Shown here: one piece after another, positions 9,209 through 17,509 of the stretch | Layout of the letters: each line of letters starts with the position of its first letter | How positions within the stretch are numbered: position 1 is the first letter of the stretch | Source: Saprospiraceae bacterium | GTDB taxonomy: Bacteria > Bacteroidota > Bacteroidia > Chitinophagales > Saprospiraceae | NCBI GenBank assembly: GCA_018057925.1 | Contig: JAGPCT010000004.1 | Span: forward strand, 62,001-126,000 | DNA length: 64,000 bases | Direction of reading: 5' to 3' | Translations under genes and position numbers: made by a program | The notes under the pieces: generated by a model | The model's database searches: none | What the model was told of the DNA's origin: nothing | What the model saw: the letters and a program-made list of their open reading frames with translations, nothing else

Positions 9209-11407
9209 TCAATTGGCCATTTCAGAAAGGAAAACAATACGCATCAATTCAATTTCCTCCCAAGTTATATCCAATTCTTTTAGTTTTTTGGATGCCTCCT
9301 CTAGGTTATCCGTTTCACTATTCATAAAATAATCGAATATGTCTTCTTTGACATATTCGTCTATGAGGTCTTCGGTATAATAGTTGAGGTCAAGCTTTGT
9401 CCCCGAAGTTACGATGCCGTATAGTTCTTGATAAAATTCATCCCGATCCATGTTGTTGGCTCGAGCGATATCTTCCAAAGGTATTTTTTTGTCAATACTT
9501 TGGATGATATTGACTTTTGCCTTGGACTTATTGGCCACTTGTTTGACCAGAAAGTCCATGGGACGTTCTATTTCATTATCTTCGACATACTGGGCGATAA
9601 CTTTTATGAAGGGTTGGCCATATCTTTCTGCTTTACCTCTGCTCACACCGGTTATCCCTGACATATCTTCCATTGATACCGGATACTGGGTAGCCATATC
9701 TTCTATGGATGGGTCAGTAAATATGACAAATGGAGGCACTTTGTGTTTTTTGGCCTCTACTTTGCGCACATCCTGAAGGAGTCTAACGAGGTTCTCATCT
9801 AAGGCTGCTGTTCCACCTTTATCATCTTCATCAGGTGTGGTATCTTCCGGAAATATTTGATTCAATGGAATCTTGATGTTTTCCGGGTTTTTCATAAAGG
9901 CAATTCCTTGCTCTGACAATTTGATGAGTCCGTAATTTTCAATGTCTTTGTAAACTAAGTTGCGCAACAAAGCTTGTCTAAAAATGGAATTCCAGAAATT
10001 TTCATCAAAATCCTTGCCACTACCGAATGAATCGAAGTCCGTAAACTTATATAGTTTTAATTGCTGAGTTTCTTTACCTATCAAAAAGTCCACTAATGTC
10101 TTGATGTGATACCCTTCATTGAGCTCAACGGCCACTTCCAGCGCGAGCGTCATCTCCTCTGTTACATCTTTCAATTCTTTTGGATTGCGGCAGTTGTCAC
10201 ACATCTTATGACAGTTTTTGTCATCAAATTCCTCTCCAAAATAATGGAGTAGGAATTGTCTTCTACAGGCCGAACTTTCTGCGTAGGCTTCTACCTCTTG
10301 CAATAGCAAAGATCCCATTTCTCTTTCTGCCACGGGCTTATCGCGGAGAAATTTCTCAAGCCTTGTCAAGTCCTTGATGGAGAAGTAGGCAATACAATTG
10401 CCATCTAAGCCATCTCTGCCTGCCCTGCCGGTCTCCTGATAATAATTTTCAATACTCTTCGGTATATCGTAATGTATAACAAATCGTACATCCGGCTTGT
10501 CTATACCCATTCCAAAGGCTATCGTGGCACATATCACCTGAACATTTTCCATGAGAAAATCGTCCTGAGTACGAGCGCGGGACTTTGCGTCCAATCCGGC
10601 ATGATAGGGTGCTGCCTTTATGCCGTTTACATTGAGTACCTCGGCCAAATCTTCTGTCGTCTTTCTGTTTTGAACATAGATGATACCCGATATTTTTTTC
10701 TGTGACTTGATAAATTGAAGCATACTCTTAATAGTCTGTTCTTTAGACACTTTGGGCCTAATCTCATAGAACAGATTGTCTCTATTGAAGGAAGACATAA
10801 AAGTATTTTCGTGATCCATGTCAAGGATTTTGACAATATCCGATCTAACCTTTGGCGTTGCTGTTGCAGTAAGTGCAATTACCGGAATATGGTGACCTAT
10901 GGCATCAATCATCGTCCTTATTCGTCGGTATTCCGGACGGAAATCATGCCCCCATTCAGAAATACAGTGTGCTTCGTCCACGGCGACAAACGATATATTG
11001 GAATTGTGAAAATATTCTAAATTCTCCTCTTTGGTGAGTGTTTCCGGAGCGATATAGAGCAGCTTGGTCTTGCCATCATCAATGTCTTGCTTGACTTGTT
11101 TGATCTGACCTTTATTGAGTGAGCTATTGAGGAAGTGAGCGATATTATCTTGACTACTATATCCACGAATGCTATCAACCTGATTTTTCATCAATGCAAT
11201 GAGTGGCGAAATGACAATAGCCGTGCCCTCCATCAATAGTGCCGGAAGTTGATAACAAAGAGACTTCCCGCCACCGGTGGGCATAAGAACAAAGGTATCA
11301 TTGCCCGCCAATAAACTTTCAATGATTTTTTTCTGCTGACCTTTGAATTTGCTAAAACCAAAGTATTCCTGCAATGCAGAAGTTAAATGATCCTCTTTAA
11401 CGTCCAT
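9209..11407 (-). CDS. recQ: ATP-dependent DNA helicase RecQ
   Basis: A 3'-5' DNA helicase for recombination and repair. The 732-residue protein has the helicase motifs PTGGGKSLCYQLPAL (Walker A), VDEAHCISEWGHDFRPEYR (motif II and aromatic-rich loop), VIALTATATPKV, and QETGRAGRDG (motif VI), then the zinc-binding region with C-x(3)-H-KMC-DNC type cysteines, a winged-helix RQC domain, and an HRDC domain near residues 550-620. The C-terminal extension after HRDC resembles that of other Bacteroidota RecQ proteins. It shares an operon with aroQ. Confidence 0.95.
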   Translation of the reverse strand: MDVKEDHLTSALQEYFGFSKFKGQQKKIIESLLAGNDTFVLMPTGGGKSLCYQLPALLMEGTAIVISPLIALMKNQVDSIRGYSSQDNIAHFLNSSLNKGQIKQVKQDIDDGKTKLLYIAPETLTKEENLEYFHNSNISFVAVDEAHCISEWGHDFRPEYRRIRTMIDAIGHHIPVIALTATATPKVRSDIVKILDMDHENTFMSSFNRDNLFYEIRPKVSKEQTIKSMLQFIKSQKKISGIIYVQNRKTTEDLAEVLNVNGIKAAPYHAGLDAKSRARTQDDFLMENVQVICATIAFGMGIDKPDVRFVIHYDIPKSIENYYQETGRAGRDGLDGNCIAYFSIKDLTRLEKFLRDKPVAEREMGSLLLQEVEAYAESSACRRQFLLHYFGEEFDDKNCHKMCDNCRNPKELKDVTEEMTLALEVAVELNEGYHIKTLVDFLIGKETQQLKLYKFTDFDSFGSGKDFDENFWNSIFRQALLRNLVYKDIENYGLIKLSEQGIAFMKNPENIKIPLNQIFPEDTTPDEDDKGGTAALDENLVRLLQDVRKVEAKKHKVPPFVIFTDPSIEDMATQYPVSMEDMSGITGVSRGKAERYGQPFIKVIAQYVEDNEIERPMDFLVKQVANKSKAKVNIIQSIDKKIPLEDIARANNMDRDEFYQELYGIVTSGTKLDLNYYTEDLIDEYVKEDIFDYFMNSETDNLEEASKKLKELDITWEEIELMRIVFLSEMAN

Positions 11408-11952
11408 AATATTAAACGGATATACTGTTATTTAAATTTTTAAAAAACTTTACATTCAGAATCTTACAACCATTCTTATAAAAAGGAATAACGTCCTAAA
11501 TTTAGGCGTTTTGCCCTTTTTTTAACCCATCGAAAGACCCAAAACTGTAAAACGTTTTTATCAAAAGGATTACAAAACCAAGATAATGCTTTTTTACCAT
11601 TCGTTCCAACTTTTTTTCAACATTTTATTATTTTATACACCTGATGAAATTATTTTTTGTCTTTGTTAAATAAATTCGACTTTTCGGTATAAAGTATTGT
11701 TTGTGATTTGATTACAGGCTCGCTATTCTTTCTTTCCCAGGTGTCGATATTTTTAATTGGGCGACGAAGATACAATTTATTAATCAAAATAAAGAAAGAT
11801 AAATTATTTAAAAAAATAGGAACAAATATACCCTTGTTATAAAACAAATAATATTTGTGACTACATGAGAAAAACATTTCTTAAATTGCACGCTTTATTT
11901 AGATGGATTGCCATAAATTGGTAATAAATCAAACGAGTCAATATTATTTTAT
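11408..11952. other. Intergenic region, no gene seen
   Basis: A 545-bp very AT-rich gap between divergent recQ and the CHU_C gene. It has a near-palindrome around 11490 (CCTAAATTTAGG) followed by a T run, with no gene upstream of it on that strand. A 75-codon frame on the minus strand (11650-11877) has no recognisable similarity and a composition expected of AT-rich noncoding DNA. No tRNA seen. Confidence 0.5.
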
Positions 11953-14181
11953 ATGAGAAACAAGTTGTTAATCACAGTTGTGATCTTTCTAACTTTATTT
12001 ATTACCTCAACAGTCGATGCAAAACATATAATTGGTGGTTATATTAATTACGAATACCTTTCCACCAACAATAATATGAACCGTTATCGCATCACGTTAC
12101 GTATTTTTAGAGATTGCGGTGACCCACAAAATGGAGGCTTCGACTATCCGGCACAACTTTCTATCGCCACTTCTGATGGTAAATATTTTCAACGTAATTT
12201 TAGCATGGGTAACCCTACCGTAACTAATCTGACTAACCTATTTAGCAATCCATGCATTTCTAAGCCACCTGATGTGTGCGTTCAAGAAGGTGTCTATACT
12301 ACTACTATCGACTTGCCCATTGATCCGGTCAAAAGTTATTACATCATCTATCAACGATGCTGTAGAAACGTCTCTATCTTTAATATCATTAATCCCGGTG
12401 AGTATGGAGCAACCTATTATACTGAAATCACTCCGCTGGCTCAACAATTGCGTAATTCAAGTCCAACATTCAAGACTATCCCTCCTATAGCTGTATGCGG
12501 AGGTTTTAAAATCGCCTTTGATCATGCTGCCGAAGACAAAGATGGTGACAGCCTTGCCTATTATATGGTATCTCCTATAAATGGTGGGGGACAAGGTAAT
12601 ACTTTTCAAAACTGTGAGCAGGTCTCTCCTCAACCGGACTGCCTCCCACCGTATGACAGTGTCGTATATCGACCACCTTTTACCGGTCAAAAACCCATGG
12701 GTGGGTCTCCCGCTGTTTCCATCAATAGTTCAACCGGCTTTCTCTCCGGAGTGCCCAATATCGTCGGTCAATTTGTAGTTGGAATCAGGGTGGACGAGTA
12801 TCGGAATGGCCAATTACTGAGTTCCTCTATTCGTGACTTCCAGTTCAATGTAGCAGATTGTGAAAAGACCGTAAGAGCCGAAATCAGTGCAGATAAGAAG
12901 AAGGGGAAAGATATTGTCTTTACATTTTGCGGAGATGAACTCACTGAAATAAAAAATTCCAGCTCCCTTGAAGCATCTATCTTTGATTATACTTGGGAAC
13001 TTACTTCGTTTAACAAACCGGATACCACGTTTTCCACCAAAAATTTAATTGTATCTACATTAGAATATGGTGATTATTCCGGCTTCATGATTCTCAATAA
13101 AGGGCTTCAATGCTCGGATACAGCCACCTTTCAATTTACCAAATTTCCGGGTTTGCAAGCCGACTTTAGCTTTAGTTATGATACCTGCAAAGCCGAGGGA
13201 GTTGCATTTAAAAGCCATTCAACGAGTGATGTCGGCCTTCCTCTTTCCCTCAATTGGTTAGAAGGAAATACAACCTTTGGACAAGATACAGCGGTCAACC
13301 ATACATTTCCGGGTTCTGGCAATTATGACATCAAGCTTTTGATTACTGACACCAACAACTGTGTCGATAGCCTTATAAAGACGCTGCCATATTTTCCGGT
13401 GCCGGACAAAGTGTTGGCATTGAAAACCATCGAAGGCTGTGTCCCTGCCGAGATAAAATTCCCTAAGTTGCATCCTGATTTGGACAATACATATACCATA
13501 ACATGGGACTTTGGTAATGGTGAAACGGGTGTGGGCCTAAATCCCATCCATTTATATCCTGTCGTTGCCAACTATGATATACGGGTACATGTGGTAGATC
13601 AAGTAGGCTGCGAATATGACGGCTTCTTTCCTTCCGGTGTAAAAATACATGACTTGCCATCTGCCGGGTTTGATTTTACGCCTAAAAATGTATCGAACCT
13701 ACAACCTGAGATATCGATAGAAGACAGCAGCATTGATGCCACAGAATGGCTGTATATTTTAGGGGAGCGCGATAGCTTAAACGCTCAGAATCCCTCTTAC
13801 ATATTCCAAGATACAGGATGGGTTACCATTCGACAGATAGTGACCAACAAAAACAACTGTAAAGATACCATTGATTTGAGAGTGGATGTAGTACCTATAA
13901 ATACCATCTTTATGCCAAATGCATTTCTGCCGGCTTCTACAGGTGAAAACGAGGAATTCAAACCCATAGGGAATGGATTTGGAATAAAAGAGTATAAAAT
14001 GTCTATATATGATAGATACGGTAATGAAGTGTTTAATACGGATGATTTTAATCAGGGCTGGAGTGGAAAAACTAAAAAAGGAGACTATTATCCCAATGGA
14101 GTTTATGGTGTCAAAGTCAGACTATTAGGGCCAAGAGGGGAAGTGAAAAACCTTATAGGTAAAGCGACATTAATCCGGTAA
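11953..14181 (+). CDS. Secreted PKD-domain protein with CHU_C (T9SS type B) domain, paralogue of the 1394-3646 protein
   Basis: A 742-residue exported protein. Signal peptide at residues 1-23, then AKHIIGGYINYEY, closely matching the start of the paralogue. Shared landmarks include YQRCCRN, DGDSLAYY, PQPDCLPPYD and the two PKD units (WDFGNGETG near 520, then a degenerate one near 600). The C-terminal ~85 residues (FMPNAFLPAST, YDRYGNEVF, GKATLIR) are the CHU_C domain, a T9SS type B sorting signal. Probably a surface matrix or adhesion protein. The pair is separated by about 8 kb of housekeeping genes and lies in opposite orientation, so it is not a fresh tandem duplicate. Confidence 0.85.
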   Translation: MRNKLLITVVIFLTLFITSTVDAKHIIGGYINYEYLSTNNNMNRYRITLRIFRDCGDPQNGGFDYPAQLSIATSDGKYFQRNFSMGNPTVTNLTNLFSNPCISKPPDVCVQEGVYTTTIDLPIDPVKSYYIIYQRCCRNVSIFNIINPGEYGATYYTEITPLAQQLRNSSPTFKTIPPIAVCGGFKIAFDHAAEDKDGDSLAYYMVSPINGGGQGNTFQNCEQVSPQPDCLPPYDSVVYRPPFTGQKPMGGSPAVSINSSTGFLSGVPNIVGQFVVGIRVDEYRNGQLLSSSIRDFQFNVADCEKTVRAEISADKKKGKDIVFTFCGDELTEIKNSSSLEASIFDYTWELTSFNKPDTTFSTKNLIVSTLEYGDYSGFMILNKGLQCSDTATFQFTKFPGLQADFSFSYDTCKAEGVAFKSHSTSDVGLPLSLNWLEGNTTFGQDTAVNHTFPGSGNYDIKLLITDTNNCVDSLIKTLPYFPVPDKVLALKTIEGCVPAEIKFPKLHPDLDNTYTITWDFGNGETGVGLNPIHLYPVVANYDIRVHVVDQVGCEYDGFFPSGVKIHDLPSAGFDFTPKNVSNLQPEISIEDSSIDATEWLYILGERDSLNAQNPSYIFQDTGWVTIRQIVTNKNNCKDTIDLRVDVVPINTIFMPNAFLPASTGENEEFKPIGNGFGIKEYKMSIYDRYGNEVFNTDDFNQGWSGKTKKGDYYPNGVYGVKVRLLGPRGEVKNLIGKATLIR

Positions 14182-14291
14182 TATGACTAAATATTAGAGT
14201 TTGGCATACTTTTCAGCGCAGTAAATCAGGAGAATACAAAATAAAAAACAAACTTTTTTTCTTTACAGTATGTAAATTGAATAGGTTTACT

Positions 14292-14299
14292 TACCTTTG
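14292..14299 (+). promoter_or_regulatory. Candidate Bacteroidota -7 box (TACCTTTG) of rplS
   Basis: TACCTTTG fits the TANNTTTG -7 consensus and lies 38 bases before the preferred rplS start. No TTG element at the usual ~19-bp spacing was found, so the call rests on the -7 box alone. If correct, an rplS start at 14299 is impossible because it would fall within the promoter. Confidence 0.45.
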
Positions 14300-14337
14300 T
14301 GCCTCATTTCAAGAAAGAAAAAATAAAACATAGCGTC

Positions 14338-14697
14338 ATGGATGCAATTAAATTCGTCAACGAGCAGACTTTATCGAATAACAACGGCTTAGATTTTGGC
14401 CCTGGGGATAATGTAGAAGTGAGTTATAGAATCATTGAAGGAGCAAAGGAGCGTATTCAGATATACAGAGGTGATGTGATTCAAATTAAAGGTCATGGAC
14501 TGACTAAGACTTTCACTGTTAGAAAAATTTCAAATGGTATAGGTGTTGAACGTATCTTTCCTATTTCTTCACCTAACATTGCCGGAATTAAAGTAATGAA
14601 GAGAGGTAGGGTTAGAAGAGCTAGACTTTATTACCTTAGAAGTTTAGTTGGAAAAGCAGCTCGTATCAAGGAAAAAACTTCTTACGCTAAAGCGTAA
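14338..14697 (+). CDS. rplS: 50S ribosomal protein L19
   Basis: Large-subunit protein at the 30S-50S interface. At 119 residues from the ATG at 14338 ([10 protein letters not shown]) it has the standard length. Family residues seen: [44 protein letters not shown], and [13 protein letters not shown]. The longer frame beginning with GTG at 14299 would add 13 residues not found in L19 and would start in the -7 box. It is monocistronic here, with a terminator immediately after, and is not linked to rimM or trmD as in many other phyla. Confidence 0.96.
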   Translation: MDAIKFVNEQTLSNNNGLDFGPGDNVEVSYRIIEGAKERIQIYRGDVIQIKGHGLTKTFTVRKISNGIGVERIFPISSPNIAGIKVMKRGRVRRARLYYLRSLVGKAARIKEKTSYAKA

Positions 14698-14720
14698 TCG
14701 CCCTTCCTAATAACATAATG

Positions 14721-14753
14721 AAGCTGTCTCATGCTATGGAGACGGCTTTTTTT
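14721..14753 (+). terminator. Rho-independent terminator of rplS
   Basis: AGCTGTCTC (14722-14730) pairs with GAGACGGCT (14739-14747), with one G-U pair and an 8-base loop, followed by seven T. It starts 24 bases after the rplS stop. Confidence 0.88.
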
Positions 14754-14773
14754 GTTTGTTCACATTGCTTATT

Positions 14774-14927
14774 ATACCAAAATTGATTTCGATTCGATAC
14801 CGTCGTATAAAGAAACCTCCCACATACTCAGTACTATACACTTTTTCAAAGCATTTACTGCTGAATTTATATTTAACCCAAATTCTACTTAAAGACAATA
14901 TTTTGCCTTTAAGAGGAATTCTGGTTT
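14774..14927 (+). repeat. Composite of repeat pieces (family B end, family A tail, complete family C)
   Basis: Three repeat pieces are joined head to tail. ATACCAAAATTGATTT (from 14774) is a family B/D-like left end. The segment 14829-14868 (cagtactata through gctgaattt) is the right part of family A. From 14875, AACCC..., to GGTTT at 14927 is a ~53-bp family C element with inner arms TTAAAGACAATAT / TTTGCCTTTAA. The order suggests repeated insertion or recombination of elements. No coding frame of note is present. Confidence 0.6.
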
Positions 14928-15131
14928 AAAAGACACCATTGAGTCTTAATAGGAATTCGAGTTGAAACAGCAAAACATGTAAATATATTGTGCAAAATGT
15001 ATCAACAATTTGGTGACTTTCGAGGTTAGAGTATGTAAATTACACAAAAAACAAACAATACATATTAAAAAATATTGTAATATATTAAATTCGGTATTAA
15101 AATTGCAGCCCTTACGGTACAAGCAACAAAA

Positions 15132-15860
15132 ATGGAGATGATAGAAAAAATTAAGCAATTACCGATTAAGAAGTGGGCATATACTGCGGTGTTTACTTTT
15201 GTAATCTTGAGTTTTGTTTCGGTAATATTATTGAGATTTGTTCCTGTATGGGCGACACCCTTGATGGTTATCAGGAGCGTGGAGCAATTAGGAGATAGAG
15301 ACCGGGATTTCAAGGTTGAAAAGGATTGGGTATCGATGGACAAAATCTCTAAAAATGCAGTTATTGCAGTATTGGCGAGTGAAGATCAGAATTTTTTTGA
15401 GCACAAAGGGTTTGACTTTGATGCAATAGAAAAAGCAATGGCACACAACAAAGTCAGTAAGAAAAAAATCGGCGCAAGCACCATCACCCAGCAAACGGCA
15501 AAAAACGTATTTCTTTGGCCCGGACGCAATTGGGTCAGAAAGGGAATGGAGGCTTATTTTACTGTATTGATAGAATTGTTTTGGTCAAAAGATCGAATCT
15601 TAGAGACCTACCTTAATGTCATAGAATTTGGCGACGGAATATACGGTATTGAGGCGGCATCTCAACATTATTACCACAAAAGCGCATCTAGCCTAACACG
15701 TAGTGAAAGTGCCATGCTTGCCGCCATCTTGCCCAACCCTCTGAAATATAACCCGAATAATCCTTCAAAATATTTGCGCAAACGTCAGGCAAGAATCAAT
15801 AGACAAATGTACACCATCCAGTATCCGAATACCGAGCAAACTATTACTTTTAGTAACTGA
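15132..15860 (+). CDS. mtgA: Monofunctional biosynthetic peptidoglycan transglycosylase
   Basis: A GT51 glycosyltransferase that polymerises lipid II into glycan strands at the inner membrane. The 242-residue protein has one N-terminal membrane helix (about residues 15-36) and then the GT51 motifs: SEDQNFFEHKGFD with the catalytic glutamate, GASTITQQTAKNVFLWPGR, RKGMEAYFTVLIE, ILETYLNVIEFGDGIYGIEAAS, and AAILPNP. There is no transpeptidase domain, which separates it from class A penicillin-binding proteins. Single gene between repeat DNA and serC. Confidence 0.93.
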   Translation: MEMIEKIKQLPIKKWAYTAVFTFVILSFVSVILLRFVPVWATPLMVIRSVEQLGDRDRDFKVEKDWVSMDKISKNAVIAVLASEDQNFFEHKGFDFDAIEKAMAHNKVSKKKIGASTITQQTAKNVFLWPGRNWVRKGMEAYFTVLIELFWSKDRILETYLNVIEFGDGIYGIEAASQHYYHKSASSLTRSESAMLAAILPNPLKYNPNNPSKYLRKRQARINRQMYTIQYPNTEQTITFSN

Positions 15861-16084
15861 ATAAGGAAGGGATTCAGATTATTTGTTAAAGATTAACGTA
15901 CATTTCAGATAAACCCGTATTCCTCATTTGTATATTGTGGAATACTGTTTTTTTTATTCCCTATATTTTCTGATCAGATGATACGACTTAATAGAACTAA
16001 AAAACCCAATTATTCTATATTTTTTTTGATTTTATTTTATAATATTGAGGCAAATCGGTAACTTTATGGAAAAATAAATGTGTT

Positions 16085-17155
16085 ATGAAAATCCATAATT
16101 TCAGTGCAGGGCCTTCCATTATGCCTCAGGAAGTTTTTGAAGAAGCATCTAATGCCATCATTGAGTTTAGTGGTGGAGGCATGAGTTTACTTGAAATATC
16201 ACACCGCTCTAAGCCTTTTCAAGATGTGATGGATGAAGCCCACGCTCTTGTTTTTGAGCTAATGGGCTTGACCGATGATTATAATGTTGTTTTTCTCACG
16301 GGCGGTGCCAGCACACAGTTTTTTCAAATACCTATGAATCTCCTCAATGAGGGTGACAAAGCAATGTATTTGGAGACGGGAGTGTGGGCAAGTAGAGCGA
16401 TCAAAGAAGCAAAGATCTTTGGAAATCCTATTATAGCGGGCTCGTCCAGAGATTCTAATTTTTCTTATATCCCTAAAGATAATAAGATTGATAACGACGC
16501 ACGTTATATGCACATCACTAGCAATAACACCATATTTGGTACCCAGCAACATTGGTGGCCGGAGGTCGAAATGCCTTTGGTATGTGATATGTCTTCCGAT
16601 ATTTTTAGCAGGGAGTTTCCTTTAGAAAAATTCGGGTTGATCTATGCGGGCGCCCAGAAGAACATGGGTGCGGCAGGAACGACCTTGGTCGTTGTTAGAA
16701 AAGACATGCTTGGGCATGTTACGCGCACCTTACCGACCATGATAGACTACCGTACACACATCGATAACGGATCCATGTACAACACTCCACCGGTATTCCC
16801 TATCTATGTTTCCATGCTGGTGATGCGATGGATTAAAAAATTAGGTGGCGTGAAAAAGATGGAAGAAATTAATATTGCGAAAGCCAAATTGCTGTATGAC
16901 GAAATCGATAGAAATCCTTTATTTAGAGGGACAACAGCCATCACAGACAGATCCCTGATGAATGTATGCTTTGTTATGGGGGACTCGTCTCAAGAAGATG
17001 CCTTTATGAATTTGGCTAAACAAAATGGAATATCCGGCATAAAAGGACATCGCTCAGTAGGAGGCTTCAGGGCTTCAATATACAACGCTATGCCACAATC
17101 CAGTATTCAAGTATTGGTAGATTTAATGCGCGAATTTGAACGTACAAATGGATAA
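16085..17155 (+). CDS. serC: Phosphoserine aminotransferase
   Basis: PLP enzyme of serine biosynthesis converting 3-phosphohydroxypyruvate and glutamate to phosphoserine; also used for the 4-phosphohydroxythreonine step of the DXP-dependent vitamin B6 route, in which pdxJ (26520) acts. The 356-residue protein starts KIHNFSAGPSIMP and has FLTGGASTQFFQIPMNL, the PLP-lysine motif YAGAQKNMGAAG and RSVGGFRASIYNA near the end. ATG start at 16085. serA is not adjacent. Repeat elements follow the stop. Confidence 0.95.
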   Translation: MKIHNFSAGPSIMPQEVFEEASNAIIEFSGGGMSLLEISHRSKPFQDVMDEAHALVFELMGLTDDYNVVFLTGGASTQFFQIPMNLLNEGDKAMYLETGVWASRAIKEAKIFGNPIIAGSSRDSNFSYIPKDNKIDNDARYMHITSNNTIFGTQQHWWPEVEMPLVCDMSSDIFSREFPLEKFGLIYAGAQKNMGAAGTTLVVVRKDMLGHVTRTLPTMIDYRTHIDNGSMYNTPPVFPIYVSMLVMRWIKKLGGVKKMEEINIAKAKLLYDEIDRNPLFRGTTAITDRSLMNVCFVMGDSSQEDAFMNLAKQNGISGIKGHRSVGGFRASIYNAMPQSSIQVLVDLMREFERTNG

Positions 17156-17176
17156 TATCTTGTATTTCAAATATAT

Positions 17177-17420
17177 CTAATACCGAATTGACTTTTAACC
17201 CAAATTCTTATTAAAGGTACAATAGTTTCTTTAAGAAATATTAAGCTAACTTTTTGGGGTGTTGAAATTCAAATAGTCACGATTCAATATGTTTCCAAAT
17301 ATTTGATAATCAACTTGTTGCGATTTGGTTAGATGTAATTTTGCATTAGACAAATGCGGAATCGATTTACGACTCGCAGTCAATGGTTTACAGAAACCAT
17401 TGAAACGATTCGTACATCGT
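17177..17420 (+). repeat. Nested repeat block: family D end, 144-bp element, family A fragment
   Basis: ATACCGAATTGACTTTTAA (from ~17181) is a family D left end. It is interrupted by a 144-bp element (17197-17340) that begins AACCCAAATTC and matches 29077-29220 without gaps, about 18 differences by eye. From 17341 comes the left half of family A (GCGGAATCGATTTACGACTCG, then AATGGTTTacagAAACCATT, then CGATTCGTACATCG). The block fills most of the gap after serC. Confidence 0.7.
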
Positions 17421-17509
17421 AATAAGGCATCATTTACGTTATTCCCATCAAAGGATAGGTCACGCAACTGTTTGGAATTCCTAACGAGTTTTTATCAGAA
17501 AACAGCTAT

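Noticed and set aside
11650..11877. 75-codon frame on the minus strand in the gap after recQ
   Set aside because: AT-rich, low-complexity residues, no start context, no neighbour relation and no recognisable family.
14277..14299. Complete TTG/TANNTTTG promoter for rplS
   Set aside because: The TTG is only 12 bp from the -7 box, too close for the usual ~19 bp; only the -7 box is kept.
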